Below are positions 38,643 to 48,905 of a stretch of DNA of 64,000 nucleotides, piece by piece. Positions within the stretch are counted from its first letter, which is position 1, and each line of letters starts with the position of its first letter. The stretch comes from Aquatica leii (taxonomy: Eukaryota; Arthropoda; Insecta; Coleoptera; Lampyridae): positions 179,227,027 through 179,291,026 of the forward strand of contig CM069432.1 in NCBI GenBank assembly GCA_035610365.1, read 5' to 3'. Both the position numbers and the translations under genes were made by a program. The notes beneath the pieces were generated by a model. That model worked only from the letters and a program-made list of their open reading frames with translations, was not told the origin of the DNA and searched no databases.

Positions 38643-39493
38643 CAGCCGTATTCATAGTCGTTCGCCGGCGACTCGCTGGCGTTTCTCCGTTCGCCAGAAG
38701 GAAATTTCAATGCATAATCGTTCGCCAGCAACGACGCGCATGCGTTCTATCACAAACTTTAGTGAAAGCCTGGCAAGTCGGCAACGGTTGGAGGTAGTCG
38801 ATACCATCTCCGGCAATTCTCTGGCATTTGGCAATTGCGAATTTTCGTTATTTTAAAAAATAAAATGGAACGTGAATTAAAAATAATTTATAATGCAAAC
38901 AGAGACATTTTTGATCTGCAAATTTACATACCTCGTCGGTATCAAATAAAAAAACCAGTATAAATGTTTTTCTTTATATTTTTATTTCATTTTTCTTATT
39001 TAAAAGTGGACATCTGACTATTAATTTAAATATTATAGGTATATTCGAGACATGGAAAACTCATTAGAAGTTTATAATGAGGATCAATTTAAAAACGGTA
39101 CAGATTTAGAAAAATTATAATACAAGACCACAAACGAAATTACTAATCGAGGATTACCGGTTCTTGTATTAATTCTATCTATCTGAATTTGAATAAAAAC
39201 AATTTTTTTTCATCGTAAAAACACAAATAATATGTTTACTATCGTACATAGATAACCAGTTGCAGAAATTTGATATATTTAAACAAGTGCATTTCATGTA
39301 AACATGCAAAGAAATGAAATGCGCATGATCAGTAAGACAAATAAATTTTTGCCGGCGTGGCGAACGGCGGGAGAACGACTATGCAACACAAATTATGTTT
39401 TAGCTGTTCGCCGGAGAAACCTCCAACGAAACCGCCAGCAAATCGCCGGCGAGTCGCTAGCAACTCGCCGGCGATCGTCTATGAATACGGCTG
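38643..39493 (+). mobile_element. Non-autonomous PIF/Harbinger element inserted in BEL
   Basis: It has perfect TAA target-site duplications at 38640-38642 and 39494-39496. Terminal inverted repeats of about 39 bp start CAGCCGTATTCATAG at both ends and share TCGCCGGCGA. The 3-bp TWA duplication is the PIF/Harbinger hallmark. The termini are strikingly GC-rich, with repeated CGCCGGCGA motifs. At 851 bp it is too short for a full transposase and keeps only an N-terminal fragment. It interrupts the BEL element, so it is the younger insertion. Confidence 0.88.
38865..39190 (+). pseudogene. Harbinger transposase N-terminal fragment, two exons
   Basis: The first piece starts at ATG 38865 with MERELKIIYNANRDIF and ends PRRYQIKKP. 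A GT (38958) to AG (39038) interval follows. The second piece reads YIRDMENSLEVYNEDQFKNG, then TNEITNRGLPVLV. This fits the HARBI1-type opening: RRY..R..YIRDRxNPLExYxDxEFxxRFRLSK...LxNRGLP. The DDE core is entirely absent, and there is one stop and an apparent frame mismatch at the splice. A deletion-derivative MITE is the simplest reading. Confidence 0.68.
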
Positions 39494-39499
39494 TAAATG

Positions 39500-40080
39500 T
39501 TTTAAAGCGGCATCAGGTAATTTTCCTGAAATAATGAAACCTAACTGTGTTTCTTGACCAATCTGCAAATTTTTTCCTAACCTAATTTGTTTAGATAACA
39601 AGATATCATAAAATAAATCTACTCCTAATAATACATCGGTTTATCTCAGCTCATATAATTTTGGATCGGCTAAAAACATTAGCAAGAATATTTATCGCAA
39701 AATTACTTACATATATTTTGATTAATACCGCAGATGGATACATTTGTACTTGCAGTTTTTAATTTCAATTTATTACATAATGATTGAGATATTATTGATA
39801 TGTTACTACCATCATCTAAGATGGTCCTGGCGGTACAAATGTTACCATTTTCGGATTGAAGTTTTATAACTTGTGTAAATAAGGTTTGATAAATAGAGTG
39901 ACATGCGAGTGATAACTGTTTTTCTTCTGAAGTTGACGGTTCGCTGTTTAACGATATACATATTTGGTTCCGTAATACTACCTTTTACTGAGATAGTTTT
40001 TGGATTATTTAAATTTAAGTGTAGCATACCGTGATGCTTTTTTATTTCTTGTGTTCGTTCATGTACGCTTAAGTTTTGAA
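39500..40080 (-). pseudogene. BEL/Pao zinc knuckle and protease (DUF1758)
   Basis: Minus strand. Near 40030-40075 is a KKHHGMLHLNLN block, the end of a BEL second zinc knuckle. After a poorly conserved protease core (open frame 40027-39842), the C-terminal part near 39500-39650 reads LADPKLYEL, GVDLFYDILLSKQIRLGKNL and QIGQETQLGFIISGKLP. The last two are near-consensus for BEL proteases (GADIFYDILL...GFIISGKL). The active-site DSG is not identifiable in any frame. The reading ends at the TAA that was duplicated by the Harbinger insertion. Confidence 0.82.
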
Positions 40081-40144
40081 ATTTTTGGCAAATGTTTATA
40101 TAATTTTAGCATTATGACTAATTAAACATTGATTATCATAAGTG

Positions 40145-41340
40145 TTAACAAATTATTTTAATGTGTTTCTTGTTCTTGGCCCCCTGTATAAAATTAAACA
40201 GGTTAGCTCGAGTATGCAAAAAACTATTAAATTGTTCTAAATTTGGTATTTTGATGTTTTTTGATTTTACCCATTCAATGAATGTTTTTACTTTCCTATT
40301 AAGAAAGTTTGCTATAATCGCAATTTTTTTCAATTTTACGTTTCAAGAAAGATACGTTAAAAATAATCAATTTTACTGATTTAATAAAGGAGAAAGCAAT
40401 ATCGAGGCGCACAAATATACATAGGTGTTACTCGATATCACAACATAAGCTTATTTTGCAATATTTTGGTTATATTTTAATGAAATCGAGAAAAAAAATT
40501 TCAAAAAAGTTGCTAGGAAGTCGATACCAATACAAAAAATATGTAGACATTCCTTCTTCATTCCTTATAGAAAAGTCGTGTGGTAACCACACCATTTTTT
40601 TATCTAGTTTTTGACTAACGATATAAATAAGAACTGTATCTTACGTTTCTACCCGTTGTTTTAACTGTTTTAGTGCGTATTAATGCTTTGAAAATTCATC
40701 AATTAAATTTCGAATTTTATAGGGATTTTCATTATTAACCTTTTCTAAATGAATTAATAATTTAACATGACTGTTATTAATTAATAAACGTGAATTATTA
40801 TAAAGTTCACCACGTATTATATGCAACTTCGTAGTTTTGTGAAAATATTTTTAAAGATTTTACCGCTTGATTAGCAGATTAGCAGTACCAATCAGTGTCA
40901 TGCCCAAGTAATAATATTTATGCATATTTGATAATTTATCATTACTATGAATTAAACTATTAAACAAATCGCAAAATTGTAAGCAATCGCACACATCGCC
41001 ATTACATTTAGGTACTACTATCGTAGGCAACTTTACGATATCAGCTTGTCCTGGAACATCAAAGTTGATATCGGGAATCTAGGTGATCGTACATCTGTTT
41101 TCGGAATTCTTTCTAAAACAATTTTAGCTTGGGCTAGTATTTTAAAATAAGTATTTGCAAACTGATAATAATCGTTATCGCACGACTTTAGAAATTCTTT
41201 ATATAGCAAATTGAAAGACTAATCGCGTCTCTAATTCAGCATAGTCGATTTCTTGTATTAATGAAACTTTTTCTTTTAAATTTTGTACAAAATTTTCTAC
41301 AGACGCAAGTATTGTTATTACTAAACGGCAGTAATTTGAC
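40145..41340 (-). pseudogene. BEL/Pao gag (DUF1759)
   Basis: Minus strand, from high to low coordinate. A start segment reads TILASVENFVQNLKEKVSLI. The capsid core at about 40880-41070 has VPGQADIVKLPTIVVPKCNG, CDLFNSLIHSNDKLSNMHKY and YYLGMTLIGTA. Next come LYNNSRLLINNSHVKLLIHL and RNLIDEFSKH (about 40690-40800), TYDTVLIYIVSQKLDKK (about 40600-40650), and IPNLEQFNSFLHTRANLFNF at 40170-40240. This is the full order of a BEL gag. It is broken by several frameshifts and stops; the region 40390-40560 is poorly conserved. Confidence 0.85.
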
Positions 41341-41760
41341 ACATTGACATTATTGTAACCCCAATGTTCTTTACGTTGTGGCTTTATACCGCAGTTTTAT
41401 ATAAAGCTAAATCGACTTACAACGTTTACCACCCTTATAGATATTTACAGTTATCGTTTATATACAGTACCTTATACTATGAGATATCGTTTGTTAATGG
41501 TTATACCCATCGTATGTGTATATAAAGATATAGTGTTTGTTGATGCAATTGTGGGAATTACATTAGAGCGTATCTCCTGCTCTTGATTAGCCCCAAAAGG
41601 TCGAAACAGCCGTCCAGTAGTTCATTCTAGTGGTATTTGCACAATTGTGTTGACATTGCTTTAACCCCAATGTTCTTTACGTTGTGGTTTTGATCAAAGC
41701 TATTTTGAATTACGATGATATAAAATCGACTACCACCTTTATTGCTATTTACAGTTATAA
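41330..41760 (+). repeat. Tandem repeat with hammerhead-like core, copy 2
   Basis: Partial tandem dimer: AACCCCAATGTTCTTTACG occurs at 41357 and again at 41663, exactly 306 bases apart, and AAATCGAC is repeated with similar spacing. The complete unit between them contains the hammerhead-like fold. It abuts the first codons of BEL gag and lies in the opposite orientation to the 36.5-kb copy. Confidence 0.68.
41577..41620 (+). ncRNA. Hammerhead ribozyme-like fold, decayed (copy 2)
   Basis: Stem I CTGCTC pairs with CAGTAG (first pair lost, one wobble). The core is TTGATTA in place of CTGATGA. Stem II is GCC...GGTC with one disturbed pair, followed by GAAA. Stem III is minimal (A-U and C-G around AGCC), then UC and the stem I strand. 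It is 44 nt, exactly the length of the 36.7-kb copy. The damaged core positions differ between the copies, which suggests a functional ancestor. Confidence 0.55.
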
Positions 41761-42326
41761 AATAACGTACTATACTTTTCATTTTTCATAAAGTATGTAC
41801 AGTATAAGCCAAATTTATCTAACTTTGTAACGTGCTCTTGGCTAAAGTGCTTCAGTTATCTACAAACGACAGGTGTTCGTTCACACCTCTACAACACCAA
41901 AAAAATACAAATAGAACACATAAACTTACAAAAAGTAAATTTATTTTAAAATTGACGTCTGTAAAAATATCAAGTCAACAAATATTTATAAGTACAAAAT
42001 CATAGTAATGAGAAAACAACAAATTCAATTATAGATATTCTAATTCCTCGAGTCAGGCAACCAATTGTACTATAAAGTAAGTAAACAAAGTCAAAAAATT
42101 AATTATTTTAAAATTGAACTTTAACATGATGTTGATACAAATTCAAAAAGAATGATGCACTGCAAATCAAGTCCCGAGTTTGAATAATCTAAACGTATAT
42201 TATTAGTAATTGTAATAAACAACAAACATATACTCAGTCGCAATACATACGGTCAATGGCAAAAGCTAATAAAAAACAAAAAAGTTATTTACGGTTTATC
42301 ACTCCTTGCTAGTACTAATATAGTAG

Positions 42327-42699
42327 CCCAGTCATTTTATGCAATATTTTGAGCAAACCCAGAAAAAAATAATAGGGAGCTAATTTTTTGTATAAATGTT
42401 CTCTGAGGGTGAAAATTCAACATAGTAAAAGTCCTGTAAAATCCTCCTTTCGCAACCCCCATTTTTCCACCCCCAAAGGCGCACTTTTTCATATTTTGCT
42501 TATTTACTCAAAAATGGTTGATTTGATGAAAAAATCATAAAAGTAATCTTTGATAGCATACAAAATTTCCTTTCCAACGATATATAACATGACCTATAGT
42601 TCTTTTTCTATAACCGCCCTAGAGCCGTTAACGTTAGGGGGTTGATTTAAAAGTTACCAAAAACAACAATTTTTACACGATTTTAATACTAATTATATT
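42327..42699 (+). repeat. Left inverted arm of the nuclease transposon
   Basis: Contains CTATAACCGCCCTAGAG and GTTAACGTTAGGGGGTTGAT, both of which recur complemented in the right arm. Confidence 0.9.
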
Positions 42700-42739
42700 T
42701 TTTCACCCATGTTTTAATACCTTTGTCATAAGCTGAAGA

Positions 42740-44015
42740 AATAAATTTACAGCCCGCAGAATTTGTAATTGACGGGGGTTGTCTTCTTCACACTGTATAT
42801 GGCCAAAAGTTGCTACGTATAAAGCTATATGTCAAATATACGTTAATTACGTTATCCAACAGAATACAAATGCTGTTGTGGTATTTGATGGATATTCTGC
42901 AGTTACTAGTACAAAATCCGAAGAACAAAGAAGACGTAGTAGAAATAAAATGTGTCCCGATATTATTTTTAACGAGAAAACTTGCGTTAACACTTTGCAG
43001 GCAGATTTTCTATCAAACAAGAGAAATAAGGCTCGTCTAATATCAATGGTGTCTAATTTCTTAAAATGGGCGGTGTTAATATTGATCAAGCCCAGGACGA
43101 CGCAGATGAACTCATTGTTAGTACAGCTCTTAGGTTACACCAATTAAACAAAAAAGTAGTTATTTTAGCTACAGACACCGATATACTTACAATGCTGATT
43201 GCGAGAGCTCCTACAGATAACAACATTTTTGTGCTTCATCCGGCTACGAGTAAAATACCTGCTCAAGTTTTTGTTGTTGACGATATTCAAAAAAATATAG
43301 GAGTAATGAAAGAGGCAGTTCTGTTTGCTCACGCAATATCGGGGTGTGATAAAACATCTGCTTTATATAATAAGGGTAAAAAGAGTTCTTATAACTTGCA
43401 ACAAAACAGTAAAAGCTTGAGGGAGAACGTTTGTCGCATATTTAACACGCTTAATCAACGTAAAAATGAAGTAGTTGCAGTTGGCGAAGAGTTTGTGAGG
43501 GTACTATATCCGGACGGCCAAGAGTTTTCAAACATCAACCAGCTTCGACATCATTTATACAACAGAATGATGGTTAAACAATCTGCAGCTTCTCTTATGG
43601 AGCTTTTAAACTTACCACCCACTAAAGCAACAACAGAACAACACTCCTTGAGAGTATATCTTCAGGTTAAACAACCACCACTATGTTGCACTACCATTAC
43701 AGTATTTTTGATCTTTTATAGGTACAAGAATGGCTAGAAAATCCATATACACTCACGGAGTGGGGTTGGAAACTAATACAAGACCAATTGTTTCCCATTC
43801 CAACGACACTACCCCCTGCGCCTGAATCCCTTCTGAGACTGATTCATTGTCAGTGAAAATCTACTTGTGCCGGTAGGTGCTCATGCAGGAACTCAGGCCA
43901 AAAATGTAGTATCCTGTGTGCAACTTGTAAAGGTGAAATATGCACCAATACTGATAAAAGTTCTATAGCGTACGACTTTGAAGAAGAAGAAGAAGAAGAA
44001 GAAGGGAATATATGA
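42740..44015 (+). pseudogene. PIN/XPG-like nuclease with Cys-rich tail, broken
   Basis: The recognisable pieces are: FVIDGGCLLHT (about 42757); TYKAICQIYVNYVIQQNTNA followed by VVVFDGY (residues 12-38 of the frame from 42779), a PIN/XPG first-Asp region; EEQRRRSRNK; then, after a frameshift near 43060, IDQAQDDADELIVSTALRL and VVILATDTDILTMLIA, matching the second acidic cluster and TDxD of XPG/FEN-type nucleases; and VLFAHAISGCDKTSALYNKG. A GT-AG intron at 43666-43721 joins SLRVYLQ to VQEWLENPYTLTEWGW. The tail has PPAPESLLRLIHC and a nine-Cys cluster (CAGRCSCR...CATCKGEIC), then eight Glu from GAA repeats. There is one TGA at 43854 inside the Cys cluster and at least two frameshifts. The N-terminal part of the usual long protein is missing. 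Confidence 0.78.
43666..43721 (+). other. 56-bp GT-AG intron in the nuclease gene
   Basis: The donor CAG|GTTAAA and acceptor TTTTATAG|GTACAA restore the family sequence ...YLQ-VQEWLENP... in frame. Read-through would instead insert an unrelated stretch and stop at 43735-43737. Confidence 0.75.
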
Positions 44016-44315
44016 AGATGTTTACTTATTTAGAGTGCGTGTGCCTTATTTCCGAACAAGAGCTATTAAAATATAAATAGTAGGTTGAATGACAATCTTA
44101 GGTTTTATATGTTTTATTTGCGTAAATAATAAAATTGGCTGTATGGTTTACAAATTTATCCTATGTGGTTAACCCCCGGCTTTGGCTTGTTTTTAAACCA
44201 ACCGCCTACCTACTTCACACTCCTCTATAATAAATATTTAATCCTGAAAACTTAAAAACCAATAAGAAGCTTATTAAGTAGTTATGACAAAAGCATCCAA
44301 CAAGCTTGAAAAAGT

Positions 44316-44675
44316 ATAATTAGTATTAAAATGGTGTAAAAATGATTGTTTTTGGTACGTTTTAAATCAACCCCCTAACGTTAACGACTCTAGGGCGGTT
44401 ATAGAAAAAGAACTATAAGTCATGTTATATATCGTTGGAAAGGAAATTATGTATGCTATCAAATAGTACTTTTATGATTTTTTCATCAAATCAACCATTT
44501 TTGAGTAAATAAGCAAAATATGAAAAAGTGCGCCTTTGGGGGTAGAAAAAGGGAGGTTGCGGAAGGAGGATTTTACAGGACTTTTACTATGTTAAATAGT
44601 CCACCCCAAGGAACATCTATACCAAAATATAGCTCCCTATTATTTTTTTCTGGGTCAATGTCTAAAATGACTGGG
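44316..44675 (-). repeat. Right inverted arm of the nuclease transposon
   Basis: Complement of 42327-42699. It diverges somewhat toward the outer 60 bases, where the left arm has small insertions. Confidence 0.9.
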
Positions 44676-44905
44676 GTAATAGAAGCAACCATCTCATGAA
44701 AGCTAAAAATGAATAAAAACCTGTATCGCGCAGTGATATTACAAATAGAACTAATTCGGTTGCAATCAACTTTAAAACACAACGTGTTCTAGACTTCTAA
44801 TTTTTCAGATTTGTAGTATATTTTAAATTTAGTACATGTGCATTCATAGAATTAATACACGTTTTAAACACGTAATTCAGTAGGTGCAGTCGCTGACTTC
44901 AATAT

Positions 44906-46730
44906 CCCAGGTAGCACAGAATCTTGGTCAAATTATGTTTTTATATTGGCACAATATTTATTTATTGTACATTGTATTTAAATATTTATCTAATATTAGT
45001 TCAAAGTTTTTTGTCTACATTGAAAAATCATTATTTATCCAATATTGAAGTACAGGTTTTTTGCCAATATCGTTTTTTGCAATATTGGCTAAATGTTTGT
45101 GATTACAATATTTAAGTTGCAACATTTAAACAAACTATATTAAAGTTGATATTTCTGTTTATCAATATTGTTCAAAAACTTTTAAAGTTCAACAGATACA
45201 GCACTAATTTTATATCAGCATTCGAATTTTTATTTCACTTAAAAAAAAAGAGACACAATGTCTGTTAAATTTATTTATTTGCAATTTTTAATGTGTACCA
45301 AGTATTTGCGGTTTCTGTGTATAAGAATTTCTACTTTAGAGTGCAAGCAATGTGTCGCAGTATACGCTGCAAAATTATATGAAGATGCTAGTTTACAATA
45401 ACGAAGTGATAAGACACATTCACACATGTTGTAAGTAGTGTTTGTGCAAATTAAAAATTTTGCGCTTTTAGGCAATATTAGTTGACTCCCTGCTCTATAA
45501 GTAAACTGCCCTTATGCTTTTGCTTTGTAAAATAATAAATAATATTTATAGCCGTGTACAACTATTGCTTTATCAAACGAATTAGATAAAAGCTACGTTT
45601 ATCTTGCGGTTTTCCACATTACATTAAAATAAGTGAAATTAAAGAAACGTGGCAATGTAGCAATATATCGAAACATTATCTATAATATAACCTCACTATA
45701 TTTGAGGCGTTATGTTTGTTTTTTGTGAGCAAAAATAGACTTGATTTTGGCAAATTTATGGTAAGTTTAGACGTTTAGTTGATATTGATTTTTTAAAGAA
45801 ATTTCTACATTTAACTGAAACAAAATATTCAATTTGCGCAAAGCAAACGTAAGTCAATTTATTACATTCCTAGAATCATTAACTTGTTATCCTGCTTTAG
45901 GTAGCTGTATTTTTGATCACACACAAAAAGAGAAGATGAATTACTTAAGTTTTAAAGTATTTGGAGTTGCTTACCAATTTCTTGTACAATTGGACAGTAA
46001 GATTGGTTTACATCCCGTTTAAAATAATTTAAACTCAAGTTGATTTTCAGCTGTTGCTGTTTATGAAAATGAAAACATTAATGGACAGAAACATTTGTTT
46101 AGAATATTCATCAGTAGGAAAGAAGCATAAATTATATTTTTCAAGTACATTATTGTACAAAGTAGTTATAGGTACCAGTAATTGAATAGTTTTTTAACTC
46201 TTATTTAACATTAGATGCACCGTAATTCCATTTCAATTCTACCACAGAAGTACGACAGTAGTTTGGCAACAGCTGGTGGTTGGTACAAAGGCAAAAAAAA
46301 AATAAAAGTACCAGGTATGTTTCCTACACTGACTATCATTACATTAACAATTTTTGATTATAGAACGTCAAGACTAACAGAACACATCTCTATGAATATA
46401 TGTTATAGTAATACATGATATACATATAATAATAATAAAACTAAATTCATTATAATTTGTGGTATTATTTAAATTTCACGATATATAATATATATCGACT
46501 CGTACTTGCAAGTTTATATTCGTTCGATATGTATTTTTAAATATAATACAATATTGAAAATCAAAATAAGATTAATGTTTAAGTACAGAAACAATATTTA
46601 AAAACAATACTCGACCAATTTTGCCAAAAATCCGCAGTTTTTATTGGCCCAATGCGGACTATCTATACTGGGCCAATAAATCTACTATATTGGATACATA
46701 TTGGTAATATATTGTCGTGCTACTTTGGAT
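44906..46730. mobile_element. MITE-like element with GTAGCAC ends
   Basis: The left end reads TCCCAGGTAGCAC (44905-44917), and the right end (46717-46729) read in complement gives TCCAAAGTAGCAC. Subterminal regions on both sides are full of CAATATTGG/ATATTGG motifs in both orientations. Frames inside (45834-46022, 46215-46418) have no family I recognise. Element boundaries are inferred from the end motif only. Confidence 0.45.
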
Positions 46731-47078
46731 CTGTAACGAGTAAGTCAAAAAAAGGATTTTAAGATAACAAGTTTTAACCCATATTTAAAAAAAAACTTAT
46801 TGCAGGTACTGTACCTGTTTTTTGGCGTTAAATAAATGCATGTTAGCTTTGCAAAACAATTTTTTGTGCTACCGACATCGCAAACATCAATATTCATAGG
46901 CAAAAAAAGCTCTAGGATTGCAAAATTCAAAGTCAATTATTATATGAGAACGAGTATGCGACAGGTGGAAAAGTCATTTAAAAAATCTTAAAATTCAGTT
47001 AAAATTGAAAAAAACGATGTTATAGTTAATGTCAAATTTGAGAGATTTAGTAATAAATGTGGTATCAACATTATATTT

Positions 47079-47225
47079 CTGGTGATTTTCTTTTATTTTT
47101 TCAAAAAAGAATGTCATTTTACAAAAGGCAACACAAAAAATAATGTACGTTACTCTCGTCGAAAGTATCATAACATAACTCACTCACATGGAACGCTCGG
47201 CCGTACGGCCTCACGTCGTATTAAC
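47079..47225. repeat. Dispersed repeat module A, copy 1
   Basis: Aligns with 49885-50030, sharing an ATTTTTTC..AAAAAA start, AAAAATAATGTA, CTCACTCACATGG/CACTCATTCTCATG and TACGGCCTC. Followed at +1.7 kb by module B. Confidence 0.6.
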
Positions 47226-48785
47226 GTTCGTAATGCTATTTCTGACTTTCGACTCTTGTTACGTAAATTACTATTATTCGCACAGTCTTCTGTTTTAATT
47301 AATACGAATAAACCATGTTCCACTGTAAATATACGTTATTTTAAATTTTGATTGTTATTTTACGAGGGAACATTTCTAATCAGCAAGTGTTTAGTTAAAT
47401 TGAATTAACGGTACTTCGTTTTTATAAAGTTATATGCTTTTACATGTTAGTAGTATTTTGTTACTTTTACATTATTAAAGTGAACTATTAAAGATAGTTT
47501 ATATGTGTTGCTTTTTTAAAAGCATGTTAACTTGTTTATTTGCCGCAGATGGTTTAAAAACTTGTTTATATTTTAAATTATCTCATTTGCTTTAAGTAAA
47601 AAGTAATTCAAAAATACTCTTGCTTTTTTAAACAATCGAATTATTGTAAATGCATGTTAATTGGTTTTTTGTCCTTTTTTATTGGCTAATTCAAATGTCT
47701 AATATTTTTTTTCTATTTATAAATTTAAAACTATTTTTAAAGATAACCGATTATACAACTTAAGATTGTGTAAGTAAGTGCACTACAGCTTTTGCTTTAT
47801 TTTGCTTAATATCTCAAAGCAAAATAGTTCAAGTACTATTAGTCGTAAACAGAAACTTGTTGAAAATCGATTAGTTTAATTTAGCTGTTGTTTTATTTAG
47901 CAAGTTAGTAATAATGTAAATGCAATGTCTAAATTATAATTGTTTGCAACACGTTGCAATATAATCAAAACTTGTGCAAGGTACTCAGCTCAACTTACTT
48001 TTATCTAATCTGACCTATTTATTATGTAATGTTGAAATTCGTGATGCTACTGTTTTATATGTTATTTGTCTTTGTTCTTACTTGACCTACGTCAAGCGGA
48101 TTATTGTATTTAGTTTGTATAACATATCTTGTATTACACGATGTTATCTTGGAGTGGACAGTGTAAGCAACATGTTGCTTTAATCTATAGAATTAATTTA
48201 CGTTAAATTTTATTTACTTGTAGTTATAATTATAACATTTCTTGTTGGTGCATAATAACTAAATATTAATCCTGTAAACAACAAAATATTAATGTAGTTA
48301 CAATATTTAAAGATTTTTCTTCTAAATTTGTTTGAGTAAATTCGTGTTCAAATTAGTAAATCAAATAAATTTACAAATTAATTCGAAAACAACAAATGTC
48401 GAGTAAATTAGACCTATTATTTATGTGTACCTTTCTTGATAGAAATTAATTTTAAATAAACAGAAGTGTGTTGTCACTTCTTTCAAGACGGTGATTTTAT
48501 GCGTTTAACAAATTTTTAAATATAGTTATGGCCTTGTTTTATGTTTTCATTAAGAATGTTAGTAAACATTGATCTAACACTAACATTGTCAGAAGTATAT
48601 GAATCCATTAAACGCTGTTTAACAAGACATTTGTCAATTTCTTTTATTTGCCGATTTATTTTTATTAAATAATGCAATCAATAACACTGCAGGAACCAAT
48701 ATGGTACACTTAAGAAAAAACTTAATTAAAAGTATGTGTACTGGTTTAATTTTTTTTTTCATTTTCTGTTGCTCTTAATTTCGTG

Positions 48786-48905
48786 GCATTTTAATTTGTT
48801 TACATTTGTTCACCTTAAAAAACTTTTTTGCAAAATAAAGTAAGGCACCAGATCAATCTGTTACTGGTTACGTTAACTCCACTTAAAAGTATCGATATTT
48901 TAGCA
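48786..48905. repeat. Dispersed repeat module B, copy 1
   Basis: Aligns with 51030-51150: CATTTTAATTTGT.TACATTT, CTTTTTTGC.AAAT, CAATCTGTTACTG and TTACGTTAACTC are shared. Confidence 0.65.

Larger units (their letters stand above)
37870..41340 (-). mobile_element. BEL/Pao LTR retrotransposon, decayed copy 2
   Basis: A second BEL/Pao element, on the minus strand, with gag (41340-40145), zinc knuckle and protease (40080-39500) and RT (38600-37870) in the right order. It is interrupted between protease and RT by the Harbinger element at 38643-39493. RNase H and integrase are not recognisable beyond 37870. Sequence blocks differ clearly from copy 1, so this is a different BEL family or an old relative. 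LTRs were not found; instead both sides carry the inverted hammerhead-type repeat. Confidence 0.88.
42327..44675 (+). mobile_element. Long-TIR DNA transposon carrying XPG/PIN-type nuclease
   Basis: Inverted arms of about 360-370 bp (42327-42699 and 44316-44675) begin CCCAGTCATTTTA and are very similar; by eye about 95% over the inner 270 bases. The flanks GTAG/GTAA could be a 4-bp duplication with one change. Between the arms lies a broken intron-containing gene. An XPG-like nuclease in a DNA transposon with 3-4-bp duplications is a described property of the Academ superfamily, so this may be a truncated Academ relative. No transposase domain is visible. Confidence 0.8.

Noticed and set aside
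38652-38834. Arginine-rich minus-strand frame, and similar plus-strand frames at 39304-39557
   Set aside because: They arise from translating the GC-rich inverted repeats of the Harbinger element; no conserved motif.
36545-41760. Interpretation of the flanking repeats as LTRs of BEL copy 2
   Set aside because: The two copies are inverted relative to each other, whereas LTRs are direct repeats.
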